A stretch of 54,393 nt of DNA, taken from positions 1-54,393 of the forward strand of contig JAGUZN010000195.1 of the NCBI GenBank assembly GCA_020060775.1, read 5' to 3'. A model generated the notes under the pieces. It saw nothing but the letters and a program-made list of their open reading frames with translations, had not been told where the DNA came from and ran no database searches. The DNA comes from Armatimonadota bacterium (GTDB lineage: Bacteria > Armatimonadota > Hebobacteria > CAIYQO01). A program made the position numbers and the translations under genes. Shown here piece by piece: positions 43,484-51,591 of the stretch (positions within the stretch are counted from its first letter, which is position 1; each line of letters opens with the position of its first letter).

Positions 43484-44830
43484 TCAGACCAGCCGTTCCG
43501 GCATGCGTTCCATGGCCTCCACATCGGCCAGTGTTTCGCGTTCTCGAATGACATCGACCGTGCCATCCTGTCCGACCAGCACCACGCGCGGCCGGTAGGT
43601 GATGAACTGCATGGATTGCACCACGTTGTACGCCCCCACCGGATGCAGCACCAGCCGATCGCCAGTGCGCACCTGCGGCAGATGCACATGCTCGCGAATC
43701 ACATCGATATTCATGCACAGCGGGCCGTACAGTATCGCATCGCTGCCCGGGCCGGGGATGTCGCGCGCGGGCAGGGTGCGCAAGCGATACCAGTTGGCGG
43801 TGTAGAGGATATTCACGCCGGCATCGATGATGACGGCGCGCCGCCCGTCAGGGGTGCGCTTTTGCGCAACCACGCTGGTGATCAGATAGCCGCTCTCATC
43901 GATCAACGCCCGTCCCGACTCCAGGTACAGGGTTGGTCGCGGCAGGTGGGCGGGAAGGCCGGCGAGCAGCGTATCGCAGATCGCCTCGGCATACTGGTCG
44001 ATCGACGGCGTCACCTGCTCGCCCGGCAGGTACTGGGTGTGCAGGGTGTTGCAGGAGGGAAAGCCGCCGCCCAGATCCAGGTATTCCAGCGCCATATCGT
44101 ATTCACGCCAGGCGACCTCAGCCACGTCCAGCAGTTTGGTTACGGCCACACGATAGGCGTTGGGATCAAGGACGAAGGTGCCGATGTGCGTGTGCAGGCC
44201 GGTCAAGCGCAAGTGCTTGCTGGCGCCGATGCGCCGCACAATGCGCAGGGCCTCCTGGTTTTCCAGATTGAAGCCGAACTTGGTCCAGGCCGGGAAGATG
44301 CCGGTATCCATGTTGATGCGAATGCCGACGGGAATGGTCATCTGTAATTCCTCGGCCAGCGCCTCCAGCATCAGCAGCTCATCCTGATTATCCAGGTGAA
44401 TCTTGGCGCCCTCCCGCACGGCCTGCCGCAGCAGATCAGGTGTTTTATAGGGACCGTTGAGGATGATGTCCGGGCCGGCGATGCCCAGGCGGCGCGCCTT
44501 GGCATATTCAAAATCGGAGACGACTTCCGCGATGGCCCCTTCCTGATGAAACAGGCGGCAGATGGCCTGCAGATAGTTCGTCTTATAGGACCAGGCGAAG
44601 CGCACATCCGGGTAGCGCGTGCTGAAGGCGCGATGCGCTTGCCGGTATTTGTCGCGCAGGGCGCCCTCGTCGTACACGAACACCGGTGATCCATGCTCAC
44701 GCGCCAATGCCTCGACATCGACGCCGGCAATGCGCCCGCAGGCGCGCTGCTCCACCCCATAGCCAAACTTGTTCATCAACCCCGGCACATTGCGGTCGAT
44801 GCAGGGGGGCTGGTACACGCGGGTCTCCAT
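43484..44830 (-). CDS. PLP-dependent decarboxylase, fold type III (DAP/ornithine decarboxylase-like)
   Basis: The 448-residue protein has an alanine-racemase-like barrel in which the PLP lysine is in FAWSYKTNYL (about 77-86). GLHTHIGTF (about 206), the glycine loop LDLGGGFPS (about 255) and the C-terminal beta domain with GPLCMNIDVIREHV follow. The GPLC segment (Cys from the partner subunit) is the conserved catalytic cysteine of this family. It most resembles diaminopimelate decarboxylase-like enzymes but is not next to lysine genes, so the substrate may be a conjugated diamino acid or polyamine precursor. AAAGGAGG precedes the ATG at 44830, 11 bases after the ATP-grasp gene. Confidence 0.88.
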   Translation of the reverse strand: METRVYQPPCIDRNVPGLMNKFGYGVEQRACGRIAGVDVEALAREHGSPVFVYDEGALRDKYRQAHRAFSTRYPDVRFAWSYKTNYLQAICRLFHQEGAIAEVVSDFEYAKARRLGIAGPDIILNGPYKTPDLLRQAVREGAKIHLDNQDELLMLEALAEELQMTIPVGIRINMDTGIFPAWTKFGFNLENQEALRIVRRIGASKHLRLTGLHTHIGTFVLDPNAYRVAVTKLLDVAEVAWREYDMALEYLDLGGGFPSCNTLHTQYLPGEQVTPSIDQYAEAICDTLLAGLPAHLPRPTLYLESGRALIDESGYLITSVVAQKRTPDGRRAVIIDAGVNILYTANWYRLRTLPARDIPGPGSDAILYGPLCMNIDVIREHVHLPQVRTGDRLVLHPVGAYNVVQSMQFITYRPRVVLVGQDGTVDVIRERETLADVEAMERMPERLV

Positions 44831-44841
44831 CGCGTCCTCCT

Positions 44842-45918
44842 TTATGCGAGACAGGCGAGCGATTCGGCAAACGGTTGACAGCGCCATTCGCCGAGCGAGG
44901 TTAGCGCGCCCATATCGTCCACCCGACAGGTGATATCCTCGGTGCGGCGGATGTAGAAATAGCCCGGTTCGCTGGGCGGCAGCGGCGTCATGCGGCCTTC
45001 GACGAGCGCCTCGACCACCAGCGCAGGCATGTTCTGCCCGAAGGTGGAGGGGAAATCGACCCAGGCGGGGAAGCGCGGGTTGATCTCCAGCAGGTAGTAC
45101 TGCCCGCTCACCTCGTCTTGCAGGAATTCGAGCTCCATCGGCCCGAGCCAGCGCAGTTCGCGGATGAGCGCCAGGCTGTCGCGGGTTAGCGCCGGATCAT
45201 CGATGACGATGCCGCCATACCCCTTGCCCTGCTGTGAGCGGATCATTTTGCGAATGGCACAAAGGGCCGCCACGCCGCCGCGGCCATCGCCCACCGCCAT
45301 GACGTTGAATTCCTGCCCATGGATGCATTCCTGCAGGATCACCGGCCCGCCCCATTTCGCCATGAGGTAGTGGAACTGCTCGATGAGCGCCGGCTGCGAA
45401 GCCACGCGATAGGCCTCGTAAAAGGGGCCTTTGATGATCATCGGATAGGCGAATCCCGCGGCGGCGTTCAGCAGGCCGGACAGGTCGGCGACCTGCCGGC
45501 TGATCGGGGTCAGACAGCCGCATCGGTCGGTCAACGCCATCAGTTCGCTCTTGCGGCGCGCCTCGAAGGCGGAGCGTTCGGGCAGCAGGGTGCGAATGCC
45601 GCGCTCGGCCAGCCGGGGCAGCAACCCGATCATCGGCAAGATCTCGGCATCGAGGGTGGGGATCAGCACATCGATGGGGTAGCGGGCATGAATGGTATCC
45701 AGGCGTTGCAACAGCGCGCCCTCGCCCGCCGAGGGATAGGGCAGTTCAAAGACGATGTCAGCGCAGTGGTCACTGTAGATGCCGCTTTCCAGCACATCGT
45801 AGACCAGGCCGATCACCGTGAGATCGGCGTAACGGCGGCGCAGGCTGCGGATGACGCCCACGCCGGGCTGGGGATTCTCGCCGGCATGCAGGCCGGTCAC
45901 GGCAACGGTGAGGTTCAT
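44842..45918 (-). CDS. ATP-grasp ligase (carboxylate-amine ligase type)
   Basis: The 358-residue protein has the ATP-grasp fold. An N-terminal Rossmann-like domain (LTVAVTGLHAGENPQPGVGVIRSL, VLIPTLDAE) is followed by the ATP-binding lysine segment FAYPMIIKGPF, the hinge VILQECIHGQEFNV and the Mg2+ site GPMELEFLQDE...YYLLEINPRFPAWV. It should activate a carboxylate as acyl phosphate and join it to an amine, as in PylC, PurK or dipeptide ligases. The start is ATG at 45918 (or the overlapping ATG at 45921), and its first bases overlap the stop of the PqqD-like gene, so the two are translationally coupled. The substrate is unknown. Confidence 0.88.
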   Translation of the reverse strand: MNLTVAVTGLHAGENPQPGVGVIRSLRRRYADLTVIGLVYDVLESGIYSDHCADIVFELPYPSAGEGALLQRLDTIHARYPIDVLIPTLDAEILPMIGLLPRLAERGIRTLLPERSAFEARRKSELMALTDRCGCLTPISRQVADLSGLLNAAAGFAYPMIIKGPFYEAYRVASQPALIEQFHYLMAKWGGPVILQECIHGQEFNVMAVGDGRGGVAALCAIRKMIRSQQGKGYGGIVIDDPALTRDSLALIRELRWLGPMELEFLQDEVSGQYYLLEINPRFPAWVDFPSTFGQNMPALVVEALVEGRMTPLPPSEPGYFYIRRTEDITCRVDDMGALTSLGEWRCQPFAESLACLA

Positions 45919-46181
45919 CATGCCACCTCCTCGCATAACGCGAGCAGTCCGTAGCGTTGCAACTGCCCGAGGAAGACCTCGATGTCATGCCGTGCGGTGA
46001 GGGCATCGACATCATAGGCGTCGAGCAGGCGGGCGACAAGTTGCTCATCGCTGTCACCCTCCTTCAACCCGCGAATGATCTCCATGCCGGCGCCGTTGAT
46101 GGTGTAGGTGTAGCCGGTGGTGCGATCGAAGGCAAAGCCATTGTCGTTCATGAGCAGTTCGCGTAATGTGGCCGTCTGCAT
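45918..46181 (-). CDS. PqqD-like small protein (first gene of the envelope operon)
   Basis: The 87-residue protein fits the PqqD fold: FDRTTGYTYTINGAGMEIIRGL (about 17-38), then a helix SDEQLVARLLDAYDV and the C-terminal DIEVFLGQLQRYGLL. PqqD domains bind leader peptides and present them to modifying enzymes. Here it is joined by an ATP-grasp ligase rather than a radical SAM enzyme. No obvious precursor peptide lies within the operon or the 250 bases upstream. GGAAGGAGGGCGAG precedes the ATG at 46181. The upstream region contains the TGTGAT direct-repeat promoter. Its place as first gene makes it a candidate substrate-carrier for the pathway. Confidence 0.82.
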   Translation of the reverse strand: MQTATLRELLMNDNGFAFDRTTGYTYTINGAGMEIIRGLKEGDSDEQLVARLLDAYDVDALTARHDIEVFLGQLQRYGLLALCEEVA

Positions 46182-46226
46182 CTCGCCCTCCTTCCCGCTC
46201 CATGCGATTGCTGTGTTGCTGATCCC

Positions 46227-46281
46227 AACGTACCAGCGTTTTATCACAGCAGCATCACAACGGCACGTAATTTCAATCACA
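46227..46281 (-). promoter_or_regulatory. 11-bp direct-repeat activator site and promoter of the PqqD-led operon
   Basis: On the minus strand three TGTGAT half-sites begin at 46281, 46259 and 46248, i.e. 22 and 11 bp apart (whole helical turns). The last ends at 46243, exactly 10 bp before TACGTT (46232-46227), which is a plausible -10. Leader length would be about 38 bases. This is the arrangement of PhoB/OmpR-type activated promoters and is shared with 39671-39709. Confidence 0.55.
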
Positions 46282-46376
46282 GCAGGGGGAGGAGAGGTTG
46301 TTTGAACCGGAGCAGTACTCGTTTCCTGTGTTGCAGCGTTCGAGGAAGGATGGAGGGAACGGTGGTCATACACAGC

Positions 46377-46412
46377 CACGCCCCCGTCCGATACGCATGG
46401 GACGGGGGCGTG
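46377..46412. terminator. Strong hairpin after the DUF4139 gene
   Basis: A perfect 13-bp GC-rich stem (46377-46389 with 46400-46412) around a 10-base loop, 20 bases beyond the DUF4139 stop. It separates that gene from the PqqD-led operon. Confidence 0.65.
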
Positions 46413-46432
46413 GGCGTGCTGTGACCTATACG

Positions 46433-48169
46433 TCAGCGCCAGTAATAGTACCAGGTGTAATTGAGGTCGAGCGTCTGTCCCGGTACGAGCGTGTGATTCC
46501 ACTTGATGTTGCCGATGCCGTTGAGGTGGCCCCACCACTCTCCCCACTGGTGGTGATTCACCCAGGTGGGAAGCAGCGCCATACCATCATCAAACGCGCT
46601 GAACTGCAGCACTTCTCCGTTGTTATCCGCCTCGGTAACCGAACCGAGGACGCCTCGGGTGATCTCCAGCTTGATGGGCTGCGTTTGACGATTCGTCAGC
46701 GTCACCGTACCTTTCAGATCAACACGCGAGTACTGGTATCCGTTCATACTGACCGCGTTTGGCGTACGTTTTGATTCGACGTCTTTCCTATTTACGGCGA
46801 TATCGACGGCGGTGGTCAGCGGCAGATCGCAGGTGCTGCCTGGCGCCGCATAGGTCATCATCCCTTGCGCCAGCAGGCGATTCTCCCGGAAGATGAGCGC
46901 AGGAGCGGTGGTGAGCGGGGCGGTATGCGCGTTCTTCAGGCGGATGACATGTGTCGCTTTGGGCGAGGCAAAGAGGCGCGCCAGTTCTGCCTGCTGCTCT
47001 CTATTGATGCTCCGCGTCATTTCTTTCAACGGCGCGAACGGCAGGTTCACCGTATAGACATCCTCATAGGCCAGCGTGAATGTGGCGATCGGCACGACCA
47101 TGCGCTCGCCCTTGCGCAGCGTGATATGTTCGAGGGTAAAGATATAGAGATCTTCGCTTTTCCCTTCTTCGGTGATTTCCGGTCCCAGGTTCATCGGCGG
47201 GCTGGTGGGATGCGGTGCGTCATATCGCTCGTTTCTCGGCCGCACTTGCTGGCTCATGATGGCATTACTGAACCCCAACGCGGTCTGCGAACCTTCGTGG
47301 AAGTACGGCGTGAGTTGCGCGGCCACCTGCTGCAACGCCATGGGGTCGATGGTATCTTTGAAGGCAAAGGTGGGGACGCCGACCACCAGATGGGCGGTGA
47401 CATCGGTCAGGTCGGTCAGTTCATTCAATAGCGTGCCCTGCAATGTGATGGTGGCCTTGCCCTTCCCATCGAGCTGAACTTTGTAGTTGGGAATCCAGCG
47501 GATGCCCTTCTGCAGGTAGATCATGCCCACCTGCGCGGTGTTCGCCGGTTTGCGTGTTCCCCAGTCGAACTGCAGGGTGAGCAGGTTGCGATCTTCCTCT
47601 TCGGTGAGCGTGCCCCGCGGGGGCGATGTGAAGGTGACATCCTGAATGCGGTCGATATACACGGCGCGATGTCCCTCATCGGTTTTCAGCATGACCAGGC
47701 CGGAGCGAGAAACCGGATCGTGTTGATTGCGCGCGGGCGCAGTATTGGATTCATCAGCTTCGCGCCGGGGCACGCCCAGGACCACGGCAGGATAGCTTTT
47801 CCCGTCGTTCGTTTCCGTGATCACGGCTTCTGCGCCAATGTTGCCCTCAAGGAGTTCGCGGATGGTGATGGCCGTACGATCCACCGCTACCTTGCGCCGA
47901 CCGGCGCGCACGCCAACAAGCTTGGGCGCATCCTTAGCGGCATACGGCCAGAAGGCGCCGACCACCGGCTGCGGCAGGTAATCTAACACTACGTTGCCTT
48001 CGGCATTAGTCGGCATCGTTCCCTCGTGCAGCACGAAGGCATGCCCATCTTTAAAGACGGTGACTTCCTTCACCGGCATCTTCGCCAGCGCCTCCAGTGG
48101 TTCCGCCCTTTCCGCGCAAGCCAGCGCAGGGGAGAAGAGCAACAGAACAACGCCAATCCGTAGGTTCAT
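46433..48169 (-). CDS. Secreted DUF4139-domain protein
   Basis: The 578-residue protein has a signal peptide (IGVVLLLFSPALACAERAEP). It matches the DUF4139 family: an N-terminal KEVTVFKDGHAFVLHEG segment and the middle/C-terminal barrel-like segment GIRWIPNYKVQLDGKGKATITLQGTLLNELTDLTDV (about 230-265), which is the domain hallmark. It ends in a run of aromatic residues (NYTWYYYWR). Function is unknown; relatives are periplasmic or surface proteins. AAAGGAG precedes the ATG at 48169. It is transcribed alone, ends in a strong hairpin, and is on the same strand as the PqqD-led operon. Confidence 0.82.
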   Translation of the reverse strand: MNLRIGVVLLLFSPALACAERAEPLEALAKMPVKEVTVFKDGHAFVLHEGTMPTNAEGNVVLDYLPQPVVGAFWPYAAKDAPKLVGVRAGRRKVAVDRTAITIRELLEGNIGAEAVITETNDGKSYPAVVLGVPRREADESNTAPARNQHDPVSRSGLVMLKTDEGHRAVYIDRIQDVTFTSPPRGTLTEEEDRNLLTLQFDWGTRKPANTAQVGMIYLQKGIRWIPNYKVQLDGKGKATITLQGTLLNELTDLTDVTAHLVVGVPTFAFKDTIDPMALQQVAAQLTPYFHEGSQTALGFSNAIMSQQVRPRNERYDAPHPTSPPMNLGPEITEEGKSEDLYIFTLEHITLRKGERMVVPIATFTLAYEDVYTVNLPFAPLKEMTRSINREQQAELARLFASPKATHVIRLKNAHTAPLTTAPALIFRENRLLAQGMMTYAAPGSTCDLPLTTAVDIAVNRKDVESKRTPNAVSMNGYQYSRVDLKGTVTLTNRQTQPIKLEITRGVLGSVTEADNNGEVLQFSAFDDGMALLPTWVNHHQWGEWWGHLNGIGNIKWNHTLVPGQTLDLNYTWYYYWR

Positions 48170-48610
48170 CGGGTGATCTCCTTTGTATATGGTGTGCCTG
48201 AAAGTATACGTATGGCTAGTACAATTCGTTACACGCACCGGCACTGTTTTTATACGGTGAGATCTGTGGACTGCCGATGATGTGCGCGCGATCGTGTTGA
48301 CCCGGGGGTATGCGCCGACTACAATGGCATTACCAGCCGCCGGCCCTGCCGCGCAACGAGTAGGTGTACCGGGTTGTCACGTTGCGTCTTGCTCTCCGAC
48401 CTCTTGCTGGCTGAGTCCGCGTTTGGCGGTTGGCGTTTCGCGTTTGGGTCAGCGTCTTCCCCTCCCCTGTCGCTCGAAGACCGTGAGCACCGTCGAACGA
48501 AACGGGGGAGGGAATGGCCTATCTCACCTTCATGCGCCGCGGATAGGGCGCACGCGATGGCCTTGCCAGACAGAACACAACGTGACGACCCGCGATGAGT
48601 AGGCGCACCG
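48170..48610. other. Spacer between divergent DUF4139 and K+ channel genes
   Basis: It holds a TATACT-containing AT-rich stretch (about 48190-48260), likely the DUF4139 promoter area with a GTATACGTAT palindrome, and the 221-bp inverted-repeat element listed separately. No gene is seen. Confidence 0.5.
48371..48591. mobile_element. MITE-like element carrying GC-rich repeat copy C (reversed)
   Basis: The ends are inverted repeats: GGGTTGTCACGTTG at 48371-48384 and CAACGTGACGACCC at 48578-48591, 13 of 14 matching. Inside lies copy C of the dispersed GC-rich repeat in reverse orientation (CGCGTTTGGCGGTTGGCGTTTCGCG, hairpin and CCGTGAGCACCGTCGAACG core shared with copy B). No transposase is present, so mobility would depend on an enzyme elsewhere. 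Confidence 0.55.
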
Positions 48611-49642
48611 ATGCCCGCACATCCCCCACAATTGAAGGTGTCGTTAGCACGCAGGCCCACACAGCACATGCGCGGTTTGCTCTTCCGCCTGCTGCTGGCG
48701 GTCGGGCTCATCCTGCTGACGACCCTCGTCATGTGGCTGGAGCGCGACGGATTGCAGGATAACGCCCGTCCCGGGCAGCCCCTCGGCCTGCTCGCCGTGC
48801 TGTATTACACGGTGGTCACCCTGACCACGGTCGGGTATGGCGACATCATCCCGGTCAGCGATCTGGCGCGGTGGTTGAACATCGTGTTCGTTGCCCCGCT
48901 GCGCATCATCATCCTCGTACTCTTCATCGGCACCGCGTACGAACTCATCTTCATTCGCTTCCAGGAGGCGTTTCGCATGAAACGATTGCACGCGCAACTG
49001 CACCACCATACGATTGTCTGCGGGTACGGCGTCAAAGGGCGGGCTTCCGTGGAGGAGTTGCTGTCGTACGGCATCGACGCCAATCAGATCGTGGTCATCG
49101 ACATGAATCCCGAGAGTATTGATGCCGCCGCGGAGCGAGGCATTGCCGCTTTGCGGGGCGATGCGACATCGGAGGCCACTTTGCACGCGGCAGCGATCGA
49201 GAAGGCTGCACACGTGATTGTCGATGTGGATACCGACGATACCACCGTACTCATTTGCCTGACGGTGAAGCATCTCAACCCGGCGGTACAGGTGGTCGCC
49301 GCCGCCCGGGAGGCGGAGAATGTGCCGTTGATCTACAACAGCGGCGCGGACGCGGTGGTGGCCTCGGCCGTGGCGAGCGGGCGCATGCTGGCGCTGGCCA
49401 CCCGGCAGCATTTTGCCCCGCGCTTTGTGGAGGATATCATCACCTTCGGGCGGGGGATGGATATCGGGGAACGGGCGGTGCGCCCGGAAGAAGACGGCCT
49501 GTACGCCGGCGACCTGCCCGACTTGCGGGATAAACTCCTGCTGGGCATGTACCACGACGGACGCAGCTATGCGTTTGACCAGCTTGCCGGGTTACCCCTG
49601 CGATCCGGGGATATTATCGTGTACCTCGCGGTGAAGTCGTGA
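48611..49642 (+). CDS. Two-transmembrane potassium channel with RCK (TrkA-N/TrkA-C) domains
   Basis: The 343-residue protein has a membrane helix (LLFRLLLAVGLILLTTLVMWL), a pore loop with the K+ selectivity filter TTVGYGD (72-78) and a second helix (WLNIVFVAPLRIIILVLFIGTAYELIF). The cytoplasmic part has TrkA-N (HTIVCGYGVKGRASVEELL, about 133-245) and TrkA-C (about 260-343) domains, as in MthK or Kch. The NAD-binding glycine loop reads GYGVKG. The start is at 48611; ATG at 48668 (residue 20) would also preserve the channel. It exports or equilibrates K+ in response to a nucleotide or Ca2+ ligand. It is monocistronic. Confidence 0.92.
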   Translation: MPAHPPQLKVSLARRPTQHMRGLLFRLLLAVGLILLTTLVMWLERDGLQDNARPGQPLGLLAVLYYTVVTLTTVGYGDIIPVSDLARWLNIVFVAPLRIIILVLFIGTAYELIFIRFQEAFRMKRLHAQLHHHTIVCGYGVKGRASVEELLSYGIDANQIVVIDMNPESIDAAAERGIAALRGDATSEATLHAAAIEKAAHVIVDVDTDDTTVLICLTVKHLNPAVQVVAAAREAENVPLIYNSGADAVVASAVASGRMLALATRQHFAPRFVEDIITFGRGMDIGERAVRPEEDGLYAGDLPDLRDKLLLGMYHDGRSYAFDQLAGLPLRSGDIIVYLAVKS

Positions 49643-49784
49643 GAAGGCTGTGGAATCATGACAGCTATAAGCTCAAGTTACTGCCACACTGCGACTCATT
49701 CCCACACAGAGACCATTCTATGGACAACACAGGTACTGGAACAGCAATACAACCATGGGCAATCAGGTAACCCGTTCAGACCTA

Positions 49785-50729
49785 CTATTTTCCACCGTAT
49801 TGGCGCAGCAGCTTGACGTTAGGATCAGATTCTTTATTATCGGCATGCGCTAAGGCGAGAGCGAGGGGTGTTGTACCAGCATCGTTTCGCGCATTGATGT
49901 TGGCGCTGTGTTTCAATATGATGCGTAGCACAAAGGGGTCGATGATAGTGCCCTGCCTCGCCCAGGAGTGCAGCGGTGTATCGCCACCGTTCTCTCTGGT
50001 TGTCGGGTCAGCCCCGTGCGACAACAGAAGCTGGGCTATGCGCATATTGTCAGTGCGATGCAACGGCGTGCGTCCGCAATCATCAGGACGGTTCGGATTA
50101 GCTCCATGCGCCAGCAGCCAGGTAGTCGTAGTGACTTCCCGCGTTTGACGTTCGGTTGGCGATTCTCGTTCACCTAACACCTGTGAGGCACGATACGGTA
50201 TCAGCAGGCTCGGTGACCCCGCGTGTCTCACGAGATTCACATTAGCGCCATGATGGCATAAGTAGTCCAACATCTCCACGTTGCCGGTAAGGAGGGCACT
50301 CCCGAGCCACCTCTGGATATCGTCATGATAGTATGGTTGTAGGTGGGCTTTGACTGCCTCGAAGGTGGGTACATCACCATACTGTACTGCATGTACCAGG
50401 ATGCTGTACCGTGAATCACCAGGCCCATCGACTACACCTGCCATGTGACTCGCATTATGCTTCAGCAGAGAGGTTAGGATATCCGGTCGGTGATGGTGCA
50501 CCGCATACTCCGTCGCCGAAAGAGCATCGGCAATGGAAATATTCGGGCTCGCACCCTGCTGCAACAAGCGCTCGACCTGTGAAGCATCACCATCCAGCAC
50601 GGCTTGCCGGAGTTGTGCTGACAGGTGATTTTGCGTGAAATGTTGCCGTACACAGAGAACACCGACAAGGATGACGAACAGGCATCCAATCACCGTACTT
50701 ACCAATGCGGCAATTTCTACCCTACTCAT
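49785..50729 (-). CDS. Membrane-anchored ankyrin-repeat protein, second copy
   Basis: The 314-residue protein has an N-terminal transmembrane segment (IAALVSTVIGCLFVILVGVLCV) and six to seven ankyrin repeats, with turns QGASPNISI, HGANVNLV, HGANPNRPDDCGRTPLH, HGADPTTRENGGDTPLH and SANINARNDAGTTPLA. It is built like the protein at 20715-21443, but the repeat sequences are not closely similar. AGGAGTGGGGGG precedes the ATG at 50729. The E2-like gene on the same strand ends 56 bases upstream, so co-transcription is possible. Confidence 0.85.
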   Translation of the reverse strand: MSRVEIAALVSTVIGCLFVILVGVLCVRQHFTQNHLSAQLRQAVLDGDASQVERLLQQGASPNISIADALSATEYAVHHHRPDILTSLLKHNASHMAGVVDGPGDSRYSILVHAVQYGDVPTFEAVKAHLQPYYHDDIQRWLGSALLTGNVEMLDYLCHHGANVNLVRHAGSPSLLIPYRASQVLGERESPTERQTREVTTTTWLLAHGANPNRPDDCGRTPLHRTDNMRIAQLLLSHGADPTTRENGGDTPLHSWARQGTIIDPFVLRIILKHSANINARNDAGTTPLALALAHADNKESDPNVKLLRQYGGK

Positions 50730-50785
50730 CCCCCCACTCCTCCTGGTGACAGATTTTGCGCGCACTCTCTCCTGTCTTCTGTTCT

Positions 50786-51511
50786 CTACGTCACCATCTG
50801 CTCGGGCTGCTGCAGGAATCCGGCCATCGCCGCCACGAACTTCGCGGCCACCGCGCCATCTACCGCACGGTGATCAAAAGAAAGCGCCACGCCCATCATC
50901 GACTTCACCACCACCTGGTCGCCGTCCACTGCGGGTACTTTCGTCACCGCTCCCACTCCGAGGATGCCCACCTGCGGGGGCTGCACCACGGCGATGAGAT
51001 AGGTCGCGCCGAACATGCCGACATTCGAAATCGTGAAGGTGCCGCCCATGCTGTCGCGGGCGCGCAGGCGCTTCTTCCGCGCCAGTTCCGCTTTCGCGCG
51101 CACCTCACCGCTAATCTCCGCCAGCGTTTTGGCATCTGTCTGCGGGATCACCGGCACCAGGATGCCCTCGTCATTTTCGATGGCCACCACCACGCCCACA
51201 TTCACCTCGCTGTGCAGCGTCACCGCCCCGTCGTCGAACGTCGCGTTCAACGCGGGCACCTGGCGCAAGGCCAGCGCGGCGGCCTTCATTACCAGGTCAT
51301 TCACGGAAATGCGCATGCCCTCGGCGTTGCCGTGCCCGCCGGCATTATACGCCTCGCGGAACTGCAGGGCGGCGGTCATGTCGATATCCATCATCACGTA
51401 GGCGTGCGGGATAGTCGTCTTGCTCAACACCATGCGGTCGGCAATGGCTTTGCGAATCGGGTTTAACGTCACTACGGTCGCCTCAGGGGCGGCCACCTGT
51501 ACATCGCTCAC
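50786..51511 (-). CDS. 2-oxoacid dehydrogenase E2 catalytic domain without lipoyl domain
   Basis: The 241-residue protein corresponds to only the C-terminal catalytic core of dihydrolipoamide acyltransferases. LNPIRKAIADRM begins at residue 17, SNVGMFGATY lies in the middle, and the catalytic SFDHRAVDG motif (His plus Asp) is near 210. Full E2 proteins carry one or more lipoyl domains and an E3-binding domain before this; here the protein simply starts with a short linker. The GTG start at 51511 follows GGAGG by 10 bases. The alpha/beta hydrolase gene ends 80 bases upstream, so the lipoyl part is not lost to a frameshift within this window. It may be a free-standing acyltransferase. Confidence 0.85.
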   Translation of the reverse strand: MSDVQVAAPEATVVTLNPIRKAIADRMVLSKTTIPHAYVMMDIDMTAALQFREAYNAGGHGNAEGMRISVNDLVMKAAALALRQVPALNATFDDGAVTLHSEVNVGVVVAIENDEGILVPVIPQTDAKTLAEISGEVRAKAELARKKRLRARDSMGGTFTISNVGMFGATYLIAVVQPPQVGILGVGAVTKVPAVDGDQVVVKSMMGVALSFDHRAVDGAVAAKFVAAMAGFLQQPEQMVT

Positions 51512-51591
51512 GGTTGGTAATCCTCCACTATCTCATCATTCGACGATGCTGTGCAGGATTCCTACCGCCCGGAAGCGACACGGTGCTCAGC

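Noticed and set aside
45918-46181. Assigning the PqqD-like protein to an HPr-rel-A or PQQ system
   Set aside because: No HprK-like kinase, radical SAM enzyme or PQQ gene is present next to it; only the fold resemblance is supported.
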